Assembly: GCF_002878395.1 (NCBI RefSeq)
Contig: NC_061118.1
Location: forward strand, 132,239,769-132,303,768
Reading direction: 5' to 3'
DNA length: 64,000 nt
From: Capsicum annuum
Lineage: Eukaryota; Streptophyta; Magnoliopsida; Solanales; Solanaceae
A program made the position numbers and the translations under genes. Each line of letters starts with the position of its first letter. The stretch's first letter is position 1. The notes below the pieces were generated by a model. The model did not search any database. It saw nothing but the letters and a program-made list of their open reading frames with translations, and was not told where the DNA came from. This document shows, one piece after another, positions 31,501 through 39,142 of the stretch.

Positions 31501-32994
31501 ACTGGAAGAAGAAGGAGAAAGTGTAGAGCTTGGAATGTTGTCCCTTTAGCTTTGATGTGGATCTTTTGGAGAGAAACAGTAGGGCTTTTGAAGGGGTAGA
31601 AATGACTTTCGGACAATTGAGGAGTAGCCTCCGGCCCATTATTTATTTTTGGTGCACCCATGTGTGCTGGGTTGTATAGAGGGTTGGATGTCTTTTGTAG
31701 TGAATTATGTCGTGTTATTGGTTCTTTATTTTTTGGTATACTTCTTATATACAACCGATTTTGGCCCTGTGATTAATGAAATTGTTTACCTGATCAAAAA
31801 AAAAAAAATGAACAAAGAAATTGAAAAACAATTACGATTAAGTGAAAGATCAATTGTTTAGTTTTGCCTTGTCAAGAAGAGGTCCATAGGCAAGGAAAAG
31901 CATGCTTTAGAACCACACTGAAGCGCATATTAAGCGCTCAACACATTTTGAGCCTCACTTTAAGGCTAAAGCGCGCCTTTGACAACACTGATCTAGCTTC
32001 TCATATTTTTATTTTCAAAGCTTGCTTCAACAACCAAAATCATAATAAACCATGCGTATTTCTCATTTCTCATCTTGAAAACCAAAAAAATGAGATTTAA
32101 GATGGAAATTTAAAGTGCAAGTTACCCACTTCAAAAAAAAAAGAAAAAAAGAAGATGGAATCTAAAGTGCAAGTCATGGAAGCGGGCTCATTATCCACTG
32201 AGCTTTGAGCCGTGTGGCACTTGCTTCGGGTATTTTTTGGTTATCAAAACATAATAATAAATAAGTAATACCTACACAATAGTAAATAACAAAAGAATAA
32301 ACTTTCTGATAAATCAGCAGTTGTTTGCTCCGTTTTCTCTCTTTTGTTCTCTTAGTAATTTTGTCCTCTTTGGGCTCATTTATATTTTTGGCACTTCTTT
32401 TGAACTATTGCAGGGAACTCTATCTGCTGCAAGACAGGCAGCTGCCTTTGTGCGTGGGGATGATGTCATTCATAAGCTCTTTACTGAACTGGCTTACAGA
32501 TACAAGTGAACCTTAGACCATTAACTTTCTACTCTATTTTTTGTTTATAGATCTATGGTTATAAATATCTTAAAATTCATATGTTACAGAGATAGAGCTG
32601 GTGGATACACGAGATTGCTCCGAACTCGGATTCGAGTAGGTGATGCTGCACCTATGGCCTATATTGAGTAAGATTCTCAGTTTAACAGATACATAATTTT
32701 TGCTAGTCTATACAGAGAAATGGCTTCCAGATGATTTCGGCACTTTATCCACAGACAAGAAATAGTATGCTGATTCAAAAGATTGTGAAGGGACGGTTGT
32801 GATAAGCTGGTGTCTGACCAGTTTTATGTTATTTTTGCAGGTTTATTGATAGAGAAAATGAACTTAGACAATCCAAACCCCCAAATCCTCAACCTCCCCA
32901 GAGACCAGTCCTGGATCCCTGGACAAGATCTCGGCTCAGCCGGCAGTTTGCACCCCGTAAGGAGGAGAAAATCTCTGATTCTGATGGTCAATGA
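16451..32994 (+). CDS. RPL17: Ribosomal protein bL17, organellar (probably mitochondrial) large subunit
   Basis: Six exons join in frame: 16,451-16,506, 16,580-16,634, 24,539-24,589, 32,414-32,505, 32,590-32,667 and 32,841-32,994 (486 nt, 161 residues plus stop). Every intron has GT-AG ends. The protein starts [19 protein letters not shown], the conserved N-terminus of bL17, which binds 23S-type rRNA near the peptide exit tunnel. [32 protein letters not shown] and [13 protein letters not shown] follow, with a short C-terminal extension ending ISDSDGQ. There is no N-terminal transit extension. In Arabidopsis the plastid L17 is longer and has one, whereas the mitochondrial form is about 160 residues, so I infer the mitoribosome. 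Coding sequence is intact. Introns 2 and 3 are 7.9 and 7.8 kb because of transposon insertions; the remaining introns are 73-173 bp. Organelle assignment is inference; family assignment is firm. Confidence 0.95.
16580..16634 (+). CDS. RPL17: bL17 exon 2
   Basis: Encodes residues 19-37 ([18 protein letters not shown], after the split Arg). Acceptor TTTTAG|GACA, donor AAG|GTAATA. Confidence 0.92.
16887..17005 (-). mobile_element. SINE 3' fragment (TS/SolS-like)
   Basis: On the minus strand the fragment ends with a CCTAGACACCATGG-type terminus. The plus strand shows ACTTGTCACCTCCCACC and AGGTAACTCTATCCACCAA, blocks I associate with the 3' body of the Solanaceae TS/SolS SINE. The tRNA-derived head is missing. 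Identification is from memory of the family. Confidence 0.6.
17160..17240 (+). mobile_element. Possible LINE/SINE tail fragment
   Basis: CCCTATCTTTGTGGGGTAGA followed by GAGGTTGTTCC and CCTCGGTTC resembles a motif string common at the 3' ends of RTE-type LINEs and their SINE partners in Solanaceae. No other part of an element is attached. Confidence 0.35.
17375..17480 (-). mobile_element. tRNA-derived SINE head (minus strand)
   Basis: The minus strand contains a box-B-like GGTTTGAGTCC (17,426-17,416) preceded by GGACTTGTGACTTAGATCAC and a tRNA-like 5' part near 17,470. The short, degenerate cloverleaf and its intron location argue for a SINE, not a tRNA gene. Confidence 0.45.
18094..18098. 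repeat. Left target-site duplication TAATC
   Basis: TAATC directly precedes the 5' LTR and recurs directly after the 3' LTR at 23,391-23,395. Confidence 0.9.
18099..18484 (+). repeat. 5' LTR of the intron-2 chromovirus
   Basis: Begins TGATGTACCTC and ends AAGTCTATCA; matches 23,008-23,390. Confidence 0.93.
18488..18499 (+). promoter_or_regulatory. Primer binding site
   Basis: TGGTACCAGAGC, three bases after the 5' LTR, matches the tRNA-iMet complement TGGTATCAGAGC with one change. Confidence 0.85.
18514..19560 (+). pseudogene. gag of the intron-2 chromovirus, broken
   Basis: The N-terminal coiled-coil-like region starts at 18,514. The capsid-like core follows (18,808-19,110), including [15 protein letters not shown] and [13 protein letters not shown] zinc-knuckle relic, [18 protein letters not shown], lies near 19,480-19,530 (Cys-X2-Cys...His-X-Cys arrangement typical of this clade). 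An in-frame TAG at 18,796-18,798 sits in a motif where the family has Trp. A frameshift near 19,105 separates the capsid region from the knuckle frame. Confidence 0.88.
19640..20320 (+). pseudogene. Aspartic protease region of the intron-2 chromovirus, active site altered
   Basis: [11 protein letters not shown] (near 19,737-19,770) occupies the place of the retroviral-type protease active site. The catalytic Asp of D-S-G-A is Asn here, which would abolish activity. A frameshift near 19,820 splits the domain; its second half includes [17 protein letters not shown] at 20,320-20,322 then interrupts the link to reverse transcriptase. Confidence 0.85.
20323..21120 (+). pseudogene. Reverse transcriptase of the intron-2 chromovirus
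   Basis: A long open stretch with the RT motifs in order: [40 protein letters not shown], and the catalytic [10 protein letters not shown]. The segment is nearly intact; it is broken upstream by TGA (20,320-20,322) and downstream by compensating frameshifts near 21,100-21,160. Family role: copying element RNA into DNA in virus-like particles. Confidence 0.9.
21121..21546 (+). pseudogene. RNase H region of the intron-2 chromovirus
   Basis: The RNase H motifs are visible as [16 protein letters not shown] (catalytic Asp), [15 protein letters not shown] (catalytic Glu), [12 protein letters not shown] and a terminal [13 protein letters not shown] at 21,364-21,366 interrupts the domain and a further TAA follows at its end. 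Confidence 0.87.
21556..22422 (+). pseudogene. Integrase core of the intron-2 chromovirus
   Basis: The zinc-binding HHCC region ends in CEICQKNK. The catalytic D,D-35-E residues fall in [15 protein letters not shown] and [10 protein letters not shown], so the catalytic triad looks preserved, though DRDR and GQTE consensus positions are changed (DLDR, GKTE). A frameshift at 22,415-22,422 separates it from the C-terminal part. Confidence 0.9.
22415..23053 (+). pseudogene. Integrase C-terminus plus chromodomain-like region
   Basis: [19 protein letters not shown] and the [20 protein letters not shown] block are the integrase C-terminal (GPY/F) module. [19 protein letters not shown] is a chromodomain core, used by chromoviruses to target integration to modified histones. 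The open frame extends 46 bp into the 3' LTR. Confidence 0.88.
22996..23004 (+). promoter_or_regulatory. Polypurine tract
   Basis: AGGGGCGGG lies three bases before the 3' LTR, where plus-strand priming would occur; one C interrupts it. Confidence 0.65.
23008..23390 (+). repeat. 3' LTR of the intron-2 chromovirus
   Basis: Near-identical to 18,099-18,484; followed by the TAATC duplication at 23,391-23,395. Confidence 0.93.
24108..24325. repeat. Diverged dispersed repeat in intron 2
   Basis: AGTGTTATCAAAACTGAAAAG at one end and AGTCCATAGGCCATGAAA near the other share landmarks with the split repeat at 30,085-32,000 in intron 3 (AGGTCCATAGGCAAGGAAA, TGACAACACTGA complement). They are probably two copies of one non-autonomous DNA element. 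Confidence 0.4.
24539..24589 (+). CDS. RPL17: bL17 exon 3
   Basis: Seventeen codons, residues 38-54 ([17 protein letters not shown]). Acceptor GTGCAG|GCA, donor GAG|GTACAA. Confidence 0.92.
25439..26185 (-). repeat. 3' LTR of the non-autonomous element
   Basis: 747 bp; ends TGATA...TATCA on both strands; direct repeat of 28,058-28,802. Confidence 0.92.
26186..26197 (-). promoter_or_regulatory. Polypurine tract
   Basis: The minus strand reads AGATGGAGAGGA, immediately next to the 3' LTR. Confidence 0.75.
26555..26974 (-). pseudogene. Truncated gag-like frame of the non-autonomous element
   Basis: About 137 codons from the ATG near 26,965. The N-terminus has heptad-spaced Leu/Ile ([20 protein letters not shown], then [12 protein letters not shown]), indicating a coiled coil like the start of Ty3/gypsy gag. 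A Pro-rich linker (RPPRPPPND) follows and the frame stops. An overlapping frame continues the similarity, implying a frameshift near 26,560-26,680. No capsid core or zinc knuckle remains. Confidence 0.6.
28044..28055 (-). promoter_or_regulatory. Primer binding site
   Basis: The minus strand reads TGGTATCAGAGC, an exact tRNA-iMet complement, two bases inside the 5' LTR boundary at 28,058. Confidence 0.9.
28058..28802 (-). repeat. 5' LTR of the non-autonomous element
   Basis: 745 bp; matches 25,439-26,185 with scattered substitutions and a two-base indel near 28,565. Confidence 0.92.
29163..29430. mobile_element. hAT-type terminus, remnant
   Basis: CAGTGGTGGAGC at 29,167 is identical to the right terminal repeat of the complete hAT element at 8,663-12,123, and AAGGGGGTTCCAAAACCCC follows as in related non-autonomous elements. 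I see no matching opposite end. Confidence 0.45.
30085..32000. repeat. Dispersed repeat split by the LINE insertion
   Basis: The left part (30,085-30,258) has GTATTATTAAAAGCAAAAAG and AAGGTCCATTGGGGC. The right part (31,821-32,000) has AGGTCCATAGGCAAGG and ends AAGCGCGCCTTTGACAACAC. The two outer ends look like diverged inverted partners of a non-autonomous DNA element related to 24,108-24,325. The LINE sits inside it. Confidence 0.4.
30269..31810 (+). mobile_element. 5'-truncated LINE with poly(A) and target duplication
   Basis: Broken frames encode the C-terminal part of a plant L1-type ORF2. They include TTYLG and the [19 protein letters not shown] region of reverse transcriptase, [20 protein letters not shown], and the zinc-binding zf-RVT region around [20 protein letters not shown] (31,240-31,300). 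Frames change near 30,380 and 30,640, and stops occur at 31,046 and later. It ends in A13 (31,796-31,808). TAAACAAAGAAA (30,257-30,268) and TGAACAAAGAAA (31,809-31,820) form a 12-bp target duplication with one mismatch. Endonuclease and ORF1 are absent. It lies in sense orientation to bL17. Confidence 0.9.
32414..32505 (+). CDS. RPL17: bL17 exon 4
   Basis: Residues 55-84 plus two bases of codon 85 ([17 protein letters not shown] to AYRY). Acceptor TTGCAG|GGA, donor TACAA|GTGAAC; choosing this GT keeps the conserved YKDRAGGY across the junction. Confidence 0.92.
32590..32667 (+). CDS. RPL17: bL17 exon 5
   Basis: Completes codon 85 and encodes to codon 111 ([19 protein letters not shown] through AYIE). 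Acceptor TTACAG|AGA, donor GA|GTAAGA. Confidence 0.92.
32841..32994 (+). CDS. RPL17: bL17 exon 6 and stop
   Basis: Residues 111-161 and TGA (32,992-32,994). Begins with the conserved [13 protein letters not shown], then a Pro-rich stretch and an acidic/Ser C-terminus. Acceptor TTTGCAG|GTTT. Confidence 0.92.
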
Positions 32995-34088
32995 GTTTTT
33001 TTCTTGGGAAGTGCATTCAAGATGATTGTTTCGTCTTTTCAATCCATAATGATTTATGTGTTTTACTTGTTTGGAGGCCTACATGTAGCAGTGTGATGAA
33101 AATAATGTTTTATTCAACAGCACTAGGCGTGGTGGGTGGTAAATTGAGCTGGTTTTAAGCTTTTGTATTTTCCATCCTGCCTTGTACTCTAGTTGATCAA
33201 TACATATGAAACATGCAGAAACTTCTTGACTTGTGTTTTAGAACCCCCACCACACCTGCACCATTGACACTGTTTGCATAAAATTCCATGCTGGCTACTG
33301 TCTACGATCAAGCCATATTCTCTCTTTGAGATCTGTACCGGGCTCCTTGGATAACCTTTCAACATGTTTAGTACAAGAGATTACTTTTTGCGAAATTATA
33401 TGTGAAGTGCTCGTGGGATGATTGCTTTTTCTAAAAAAAAATTCCTGGTTTTGTTGTTTCCAAGTGTTTAGGTATGGGGTTTACTATATTTCGAAACTAT
33501 TTTTGACATATGAATATCATTATTAATTTCTTCTGTTGCAAAAATTATTGAAACATTCCGATTTGCTAATAATATTACTACTATTTTAATTTATATTTGC
33601 TCCAAAAATTGTTTTTCATTAACCAACAACTTTGAAGAACATTTTCTAGCACATATTCGGCGAAAACTATTTTATTCATGAAAAATTACTGCTACCAATT
33701 ATATTGTTCTTAATGTCCTTGCGTCAGATTTGGGAGGTATAAACTCCCCCTCTTATTCTTGTTTTCTTGTTATTATTTTTGTTACCTATGTAATGATTGT
33801 CAGGATTATCTAATTTACTGAGTCCAGAAAGTGTTATTTCCAGTTAATCCATGCTGGCTAAAGTTAAATAGTTCTTATTTTGTTGGAAGTACTTGATGCG
33901 AAGAAACAAATCAGGTAATCGATATGCACATGACCAAGATGTTACAGACAATGCACCCTATGGTCTGACATTCAATGTCTTCCTATTTCTGAAACTAGTT
34001 TAGTTTGGATTTTTTTAATCCAATAGAAGGTACATATATTATTTGACAAAAGTACACTTAACTAAGTTACATTGTAAAAATATAGTCT
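32995..34088. other. bL17 3' flank, then AT-rich intergenic
   Basis: The 3' untranslated region presumably lies within the first 250 bp. No canonical AATAAA stands out, which is common for plant genes. Nothing coding is recognisable afterwards. Confidence 0.45.
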
Positions 34089-34372
34089 AAAACATGAGAG
34101 TTCTAGATTGATCAACTTTCTGTCCCATACAACATAATCGGTCTAATCACTACTCTTAGCACTTCCCTTTGAATTTTAGAGGCACCTCATTAACACATGA
34201 GTCGAGAAACGAGCCTCCATTTCACTCAGCCATCCTATCCCACTATGGGATTGATGTCCTCGTTCTAAGATACTTAAAATTATCTCTTCATTGAATGGCC
34301 TGAATATCAAGTTTTACAACCATATCAGCTTCATGTGTCACCTCACTGAACTTACACTCTAAATAGATGGTA
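34089..34372 (-). mobile_element. RTE-type LINE fragment (reverse transcriptase C-terminal part)
   Basis: The minus strand, with stops and substitutions, gives YLECKFSEVTHEAD, then FKYL, then WDRMAE and VNEVPLKFKGK. This order (YLE-CKFS, FKYLGS, KWR, VPPKLKGK) is the C-terminal RT signature of plant RTE LINEs as I know it. Internal stop codons show it is dead. No 5' part or tail is attached. Confidence 0.7.
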
Positions 34373-36142
34373 GAATAGAGAGATTTACCCGAAAAATTGA
34401 CATAGCAAAAGAATGGGAGAGAGAGAGTTTTGAGTTTTGAGTTTTGAGAAGATATGTAAGTTGAAAATTAAGAAATGAAACCTCCCCACTCTCACCCTTA
34501 TAACTAACTGTCTTGCAACCACTGCAGCGGTCTGCACCCTACTGCAATAAGCCCGCTATAATGAGATTCTCGTCGCTGTAGTGGCTGCACTTGAACTCCA
34601 CAATATGAATTATATGGTGTCGTATGATGTTTCTAATTCTCTTTCCTCTGAATAGCATGAGTTCTGTAACAACTTGAGTAAGTAAATTTTTTTCCCGAGC
34701 TGTCAATGTATGAAAAAAATAATTTAATTCAAGCGTACTACTGGATTTTATACGTAGATTTTTTGAAGGGCCTTGATAGGAAGGTCAAGTAAACATCATT
34801 GAATTTGTTAGATGAGAGTAAGAGACTTTATAAGTGTTCATCTTCAAATTTTTTGACCTCTTACTCTTCGTCATCTAATGTCTATTTAGTGTTGAATGGT
34901 TGGTAAATTGGTATCTAATGTAATGATTTGTTCTGTGATTATTAAATATTTGCGGTAAAAATACCCGAATTTAAAATTTACATCAATTTGAAATTGAGTC
35001 AAGATTAATAAATATTTTCATTTAATGTCCATTGAGGGTATAAAATTAAAAGAATGGGCCCGACCTAATTAAGCCCACTCAGAGGTCCTTTGACTGCAAC
35101 ATCGAGCATGCTATATTGATAAGACACCCGTTGTAGCGGTGTCGGCTAGTAACATTCAAATAAAATCTATTTTTTTTGTTCAATACTTATTCTAAAAAGT
35201 AGAGTTCTTTCCTAAAACCACCCATGGGGCTATTTCCAGGTTAGAACAACTATGATGGAGAGGCAAAGCTCCCAAGAAAATGAGGCCATATCGTTTTTCT
35301 ATTAAAACTGTTAGACCGGGAAGAGGAACAAGAGTGCCTACATTGGATGGTAAAAACATGAAATTAAGGTAGGTTATGATTTTATGAGTAGTAGCCTATG
35401 ATTAATAAACATATACATGGTGTAGAGTTGAAGGGAGAAGCATGATTAAGTCTTCAGACATGGTATTCGAAATGATAAAACGTGGAAACAATCTTTATAG
35501 ATCTAATACACATAGTAATATGTTGATATATGAATCCCATGATGTCTAATATGTGTTTGTATGACTTTCATAATGAGATATAATACAAATTAGGTGAATG
35601 TGGCTAACAGTGGAAAAGTTGAGTATGCATGTAACCTCCAAAACTGGTTGTTAATAACATAGTGGGTAGGTAAGTTTTTTGTACCTTCCTGATTTAGAGT
35701 ATTCCTTGTAGTAATGATATTTTCTTGACAGTTGAGCATGAAAGGAGAAGCGATGTCATAATATAAAGGTTCTACCGGACCCTTTGTAAGTACTAGTATG
35801 TAATTCGTGTAAAGGATGAATAAGTTAAAAACAGAGTGATACGTAGAATGCTGATGATAAGCCTTGGAAATAGCAAAAGAAACAATGGTATGAATCTACT
35901 AACAATAAGAATGAAGGACATTGTGCTGATAACTGAAGTCACCGACCTTAATGTATTTAATGGTGGCTGGGTATGTGATGGAACCTATGATTTATTTTAA
36001 ATAGAGTTTACACTTGATTTAGTGCTTGTATACTCCTAGTGCTTATATACTCCTGAATTAAATAACTTTTTAATTGGTCTTTTGACATATTTATGCTTGT
36101 TCATTGATATCGAATGTTAAACTTCGGAAATAATTTATGATT
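34373..36142. other. Intergenic without a recognisable gene
   Basis: Contains a short GTTTTGA-unit tandem run (about 34,419-34,448). I recognise no protein domain on either strand. Confidence 0.45.
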
Positions 36143-36147
36143 GTAAG

Positions 36148-36736
36148 TGTTACGATCCAAAAATAAGGTCATAATGACACTTATCGCGATCCAACCTTGA
36201 TAAGTAAGCCAATCATCTAAGAATAAAGAAAAGCCAAAAATAGTAATAAAAATGAAACAAGTCGTGACTCCTAGAACGAATTCCCATTATACTATACATA
36301 TATGAAAGTTTAAACAAAACATAATCATCCCAAAACCCAATTCATAAGTACAAGAGCATCTACTACATAATCGAATCTGAAAAGTACATAGTCCGTCTCT
36401 GAAAAGTGAAGTAAAGAGATAACAAATAATAAGATGAGGCTTGGAGTCAACTTTGATAGACCTAGAGCATGCCAATATCTCAAATCACCAAATCCTCAGC
36501 GCATGAACTCAGTCACCGCGCATCGAACTCGTACTGGGATTTGTACCGAAAGGGCATCGTAGGAGTGAGTAAGATCCACTTGTACTCAGTAGGCGTCATA
36601 GATCGACTAAGTAAAGTAGAAAATAAAATAAGTAAATAAAATATTGTGAGCATGCAACCTGGAAAAAAAAAGTTCTCAAACGGTAGCTCACATCGTCTCT
36701 ACTACTACTACTATATATATATATATATATATATAT
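36148..36736 (-). repeat. 3' LTR of the old element, terminal part
   Basis: Starts TGTTACGATCC on the plus strand, a variant of the TGTCACGACCC terminus common in Solanaceae LTRs. It ends in a TA microsatellite (36,711-36,736), where the younger element inserted. Confidence 0.65.
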
Positions 36737-37114
36737 TGTAACACCCCATATTTTTGGGCTAGACTTTGAAGTGTCGTCCGTGTGTTGACTCTAATTCCAT
36801 GAATTTCTTTTGAATAGACATGTCATGATCTTTATCCTAGTCTGTGAAGTGATTTCTAGGTGAAAAATGTTCATAAGAATCACTTAGAACAAAGTTGAGC
36901 CAAGATCCTTTGTTCGTCTAAAGTTTGGTATTCGATTCTACAAGGATCTACTTTGAACGTGTATAACTTTTTATAGACGTAGAATTTTCCATCTCCAAGA
37001 CCCACCAAATTGTAGATAATTGAGTCAGCTTTCCAACGATACCAATTTCTCCTTAATTTGATACCCGAGCGAAAAGTTACAGCCATTTTCGTGAGAGAGG
37101 CAGTAGCTGCGCGT

Positions 37115-37235
37115 GATTAGCATGCGACGCACGCTCCATTTCACCCCTGAGGGAGCATGCGATGTAGCATGCGGCGCACGCTCTATTTCGGCACTCCAGA
37201 GCATACGACGCACACTCCATTTTACCCTTGAGTTT
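37115..37235. repeat. GC-rich tandem module inside the LTR
   Basis: Three diverged units of GCATGCGACGCACGCTCCAT (starting near 37,120, 37,167 and 37,201) stand out from the AT-rich LTR. The related LTR at 50,398 has a different GC-rich block at the same place (50,765-50,825). Confidence 0.75.
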
Positions 37236-38447
37236 TCTAGCTTCCAGTCACGTTTTTCCAGGGGGCATTTCAGTCCTTTCCCTTCACCCAATTGATCTAA
37301 AACACGAGATTTAGGGCCCTAAAAACATAAGTTACTATTCTAATCTCAAAATTCCCCCAAGGATTTAGGATCCCAAAAACATAAGTTACTATTCTATTCT
37401 CAAAATTTCCCCCAATTGAAAGCATTCTCTCCCAAGAACAAAACCCTAGCCTCTTCAAGATTCAAGTCCTTTCTTCAAGAAAATCAAGAACTCAAGTGTT
37501 CCAATTGAAGAAAGTTGTTCTCTTTCAAGATTTAAGTGTCAAGGTATGTTAGATGTTCATCCACGGGCTCTTTCCACCCATGGAGTCCAAGAACCTAAAT
37601 TTCAAGTTTAAAAGGATGATCTTTATATGTTATTATGAACTTTATCCATGAAATCCCATGAATTTTTATTTTACATGCTATTTATAAGTAATTGTTGTTG
37701 AAATTAAACCTTGCACGTTTGAATGGTGCTATTCGCATATTAAATCCCTAAATTCATGATTTATAGTATTTCAATTATGTTATCATCTCATGTTTTGACT
37801 ATTCTTATGCTCATGTCCATGAATTTCAAGTATTTGATGAAATGCCTAAATGATTGGGGTTTGAATAATGACTCCTTGTTATGTTTCCAAGAGCGTTTGA
37901 TAGAGAGTCCTTACTTGTTGAAAGTTGAAGTATGTTTAGCTATATCTTGGTAAATCGATTTTCAAGTTATGTTTTCAATTGATTTCACGTAGAATGCGTT
38001 ATAGTATATTTTAGAGAAAAGGCATCTCTCCCCCCCCCCCCCTCCAACTTATCGCCACAACTTACTTTAGCACTTAACTTCCATTTATTTACCCCCCTTA
38101 ACATCATTAAAGTGAATTATTTTCACCCCTCAAAACTGAATACCACTCTCACGAAGGAGAGTGTGCTACACATGCGCCACTTCATTGCCAAATCAGTGCC
38201 ACACCAGTGCCATGTCATTTGCCACGTAAGAATTTTTTTTTTTAATAATCCCACACACTGACTTTTTATATATTTTATATATACTATTTTTATGTATACA
38301 TAAAATATATATTATTTATATATATATATATATATATATTCAAAAGAGTATATTTTTTATAAAAAAATATATTTTATATAAATAAAATAGACCCCGTCCC
38401 CTTTCCTTCTTCTTCTTCACAACCCCCACCCCCTTCGTTCTTTCACA

Positions 38448-38468
38448 GCCCCCACCCCACCCCACCCC
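38448..38468 (-). other. G-quadruplex-capable tract (minus strand)
   Basis: The plus strand has CCCCC-A-CCCC-A-CCCC-A-CCCC, so the minus strand has four G runs separated by single bases, the strongest quadruplex pattern in the window. Confidence 0.75.
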
Positions 38469-39098
38469 AATTCCTTCTACTTCTTCATTAGACAACAGCC
38501 CCTGTCCCCTCCCCTTCTTTCTTCTTCTTTTTCTTTTTCTTCTTCTTCTTCACATAAAAGCACCACTTTTTCTATTTCTTTCACCATTACCACAAGCTTT
38601 TTCAATGAATTTTTTTCTTCATCAAATACAAAATTAACTTGAATTAGCTTGAGCAAATCCATCAATGAACTAAGTACAAGTACATGATCACAAAAACACA
38701 TCAATACACAAAATCTCAAATCCAAATTCTTTCACATTAACCAAAACCCAAAATTTCAAAACTCCTAAATTTTTAATTTCTTACTCAAAAATGTCTACAG
38801 AAATGACATAAACAGTCTGAAATTCGAAAATGGTATAGATGATATTCGCATGACATGAAATCCTTCGCCAAGAATCAAACTTGTTTATCAATCTTGAACC
38901 CTTTTTGATTGTCAAAAAATAAAATTTTGGATTAATTAGGACTTGATAGGAAGAAAATTACGAAGAAACAGGGTGGGAGTATGAAGAAGATGAAGAAATG
39001 GAGTGTTGGGGTTGGGATGGGGGTAGGCGTGGGGGTGGGGAAGGGGAGTGATGAAGAAGATGAAAATGTCTTCTATGAAGACATTTTTCTTTTAATGT

Positions 39099-39099
<1 letters not shown>

Positions 39100-39140
<41 letters not shown>

Positions 39141-39142
39141 TA
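39100..39142. repeat. (TG)n microsatellite with CG tail
   Basis: TATATATATG followed by about 13 TG units and GCGCG; alternating purine-pyrimidine, so Z-DNA-prone. Confidence 0.85.

Larger units (their letters stand above)
24590..32413 (+). other. bL17 intron 3 (7,824 bp)
   Basis: GT-AG intron containing a 3.4-kb non-autonomous LTR element, a hAT-like end and a 1.5-kb LINE fragment. The remaining parts (24,590-25,433, 28,808-29,160, 29,430-30,080 and 32,000-32,413) show no gene or known repeat that I recognise. Confidence 0.9.

Noticed and set aside
32810..33025. Open frame over bL17 exon 6
   Set aside because: It is in a different frame from the conserved bL17 C-terminus.
38477..38725. 82-codon minus-strand frame rich in Glu/Lys inside the MULE
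   Set aside because: The Glu/Lys run comes from a CTT/TCT tract; I see no captured-gene domain.
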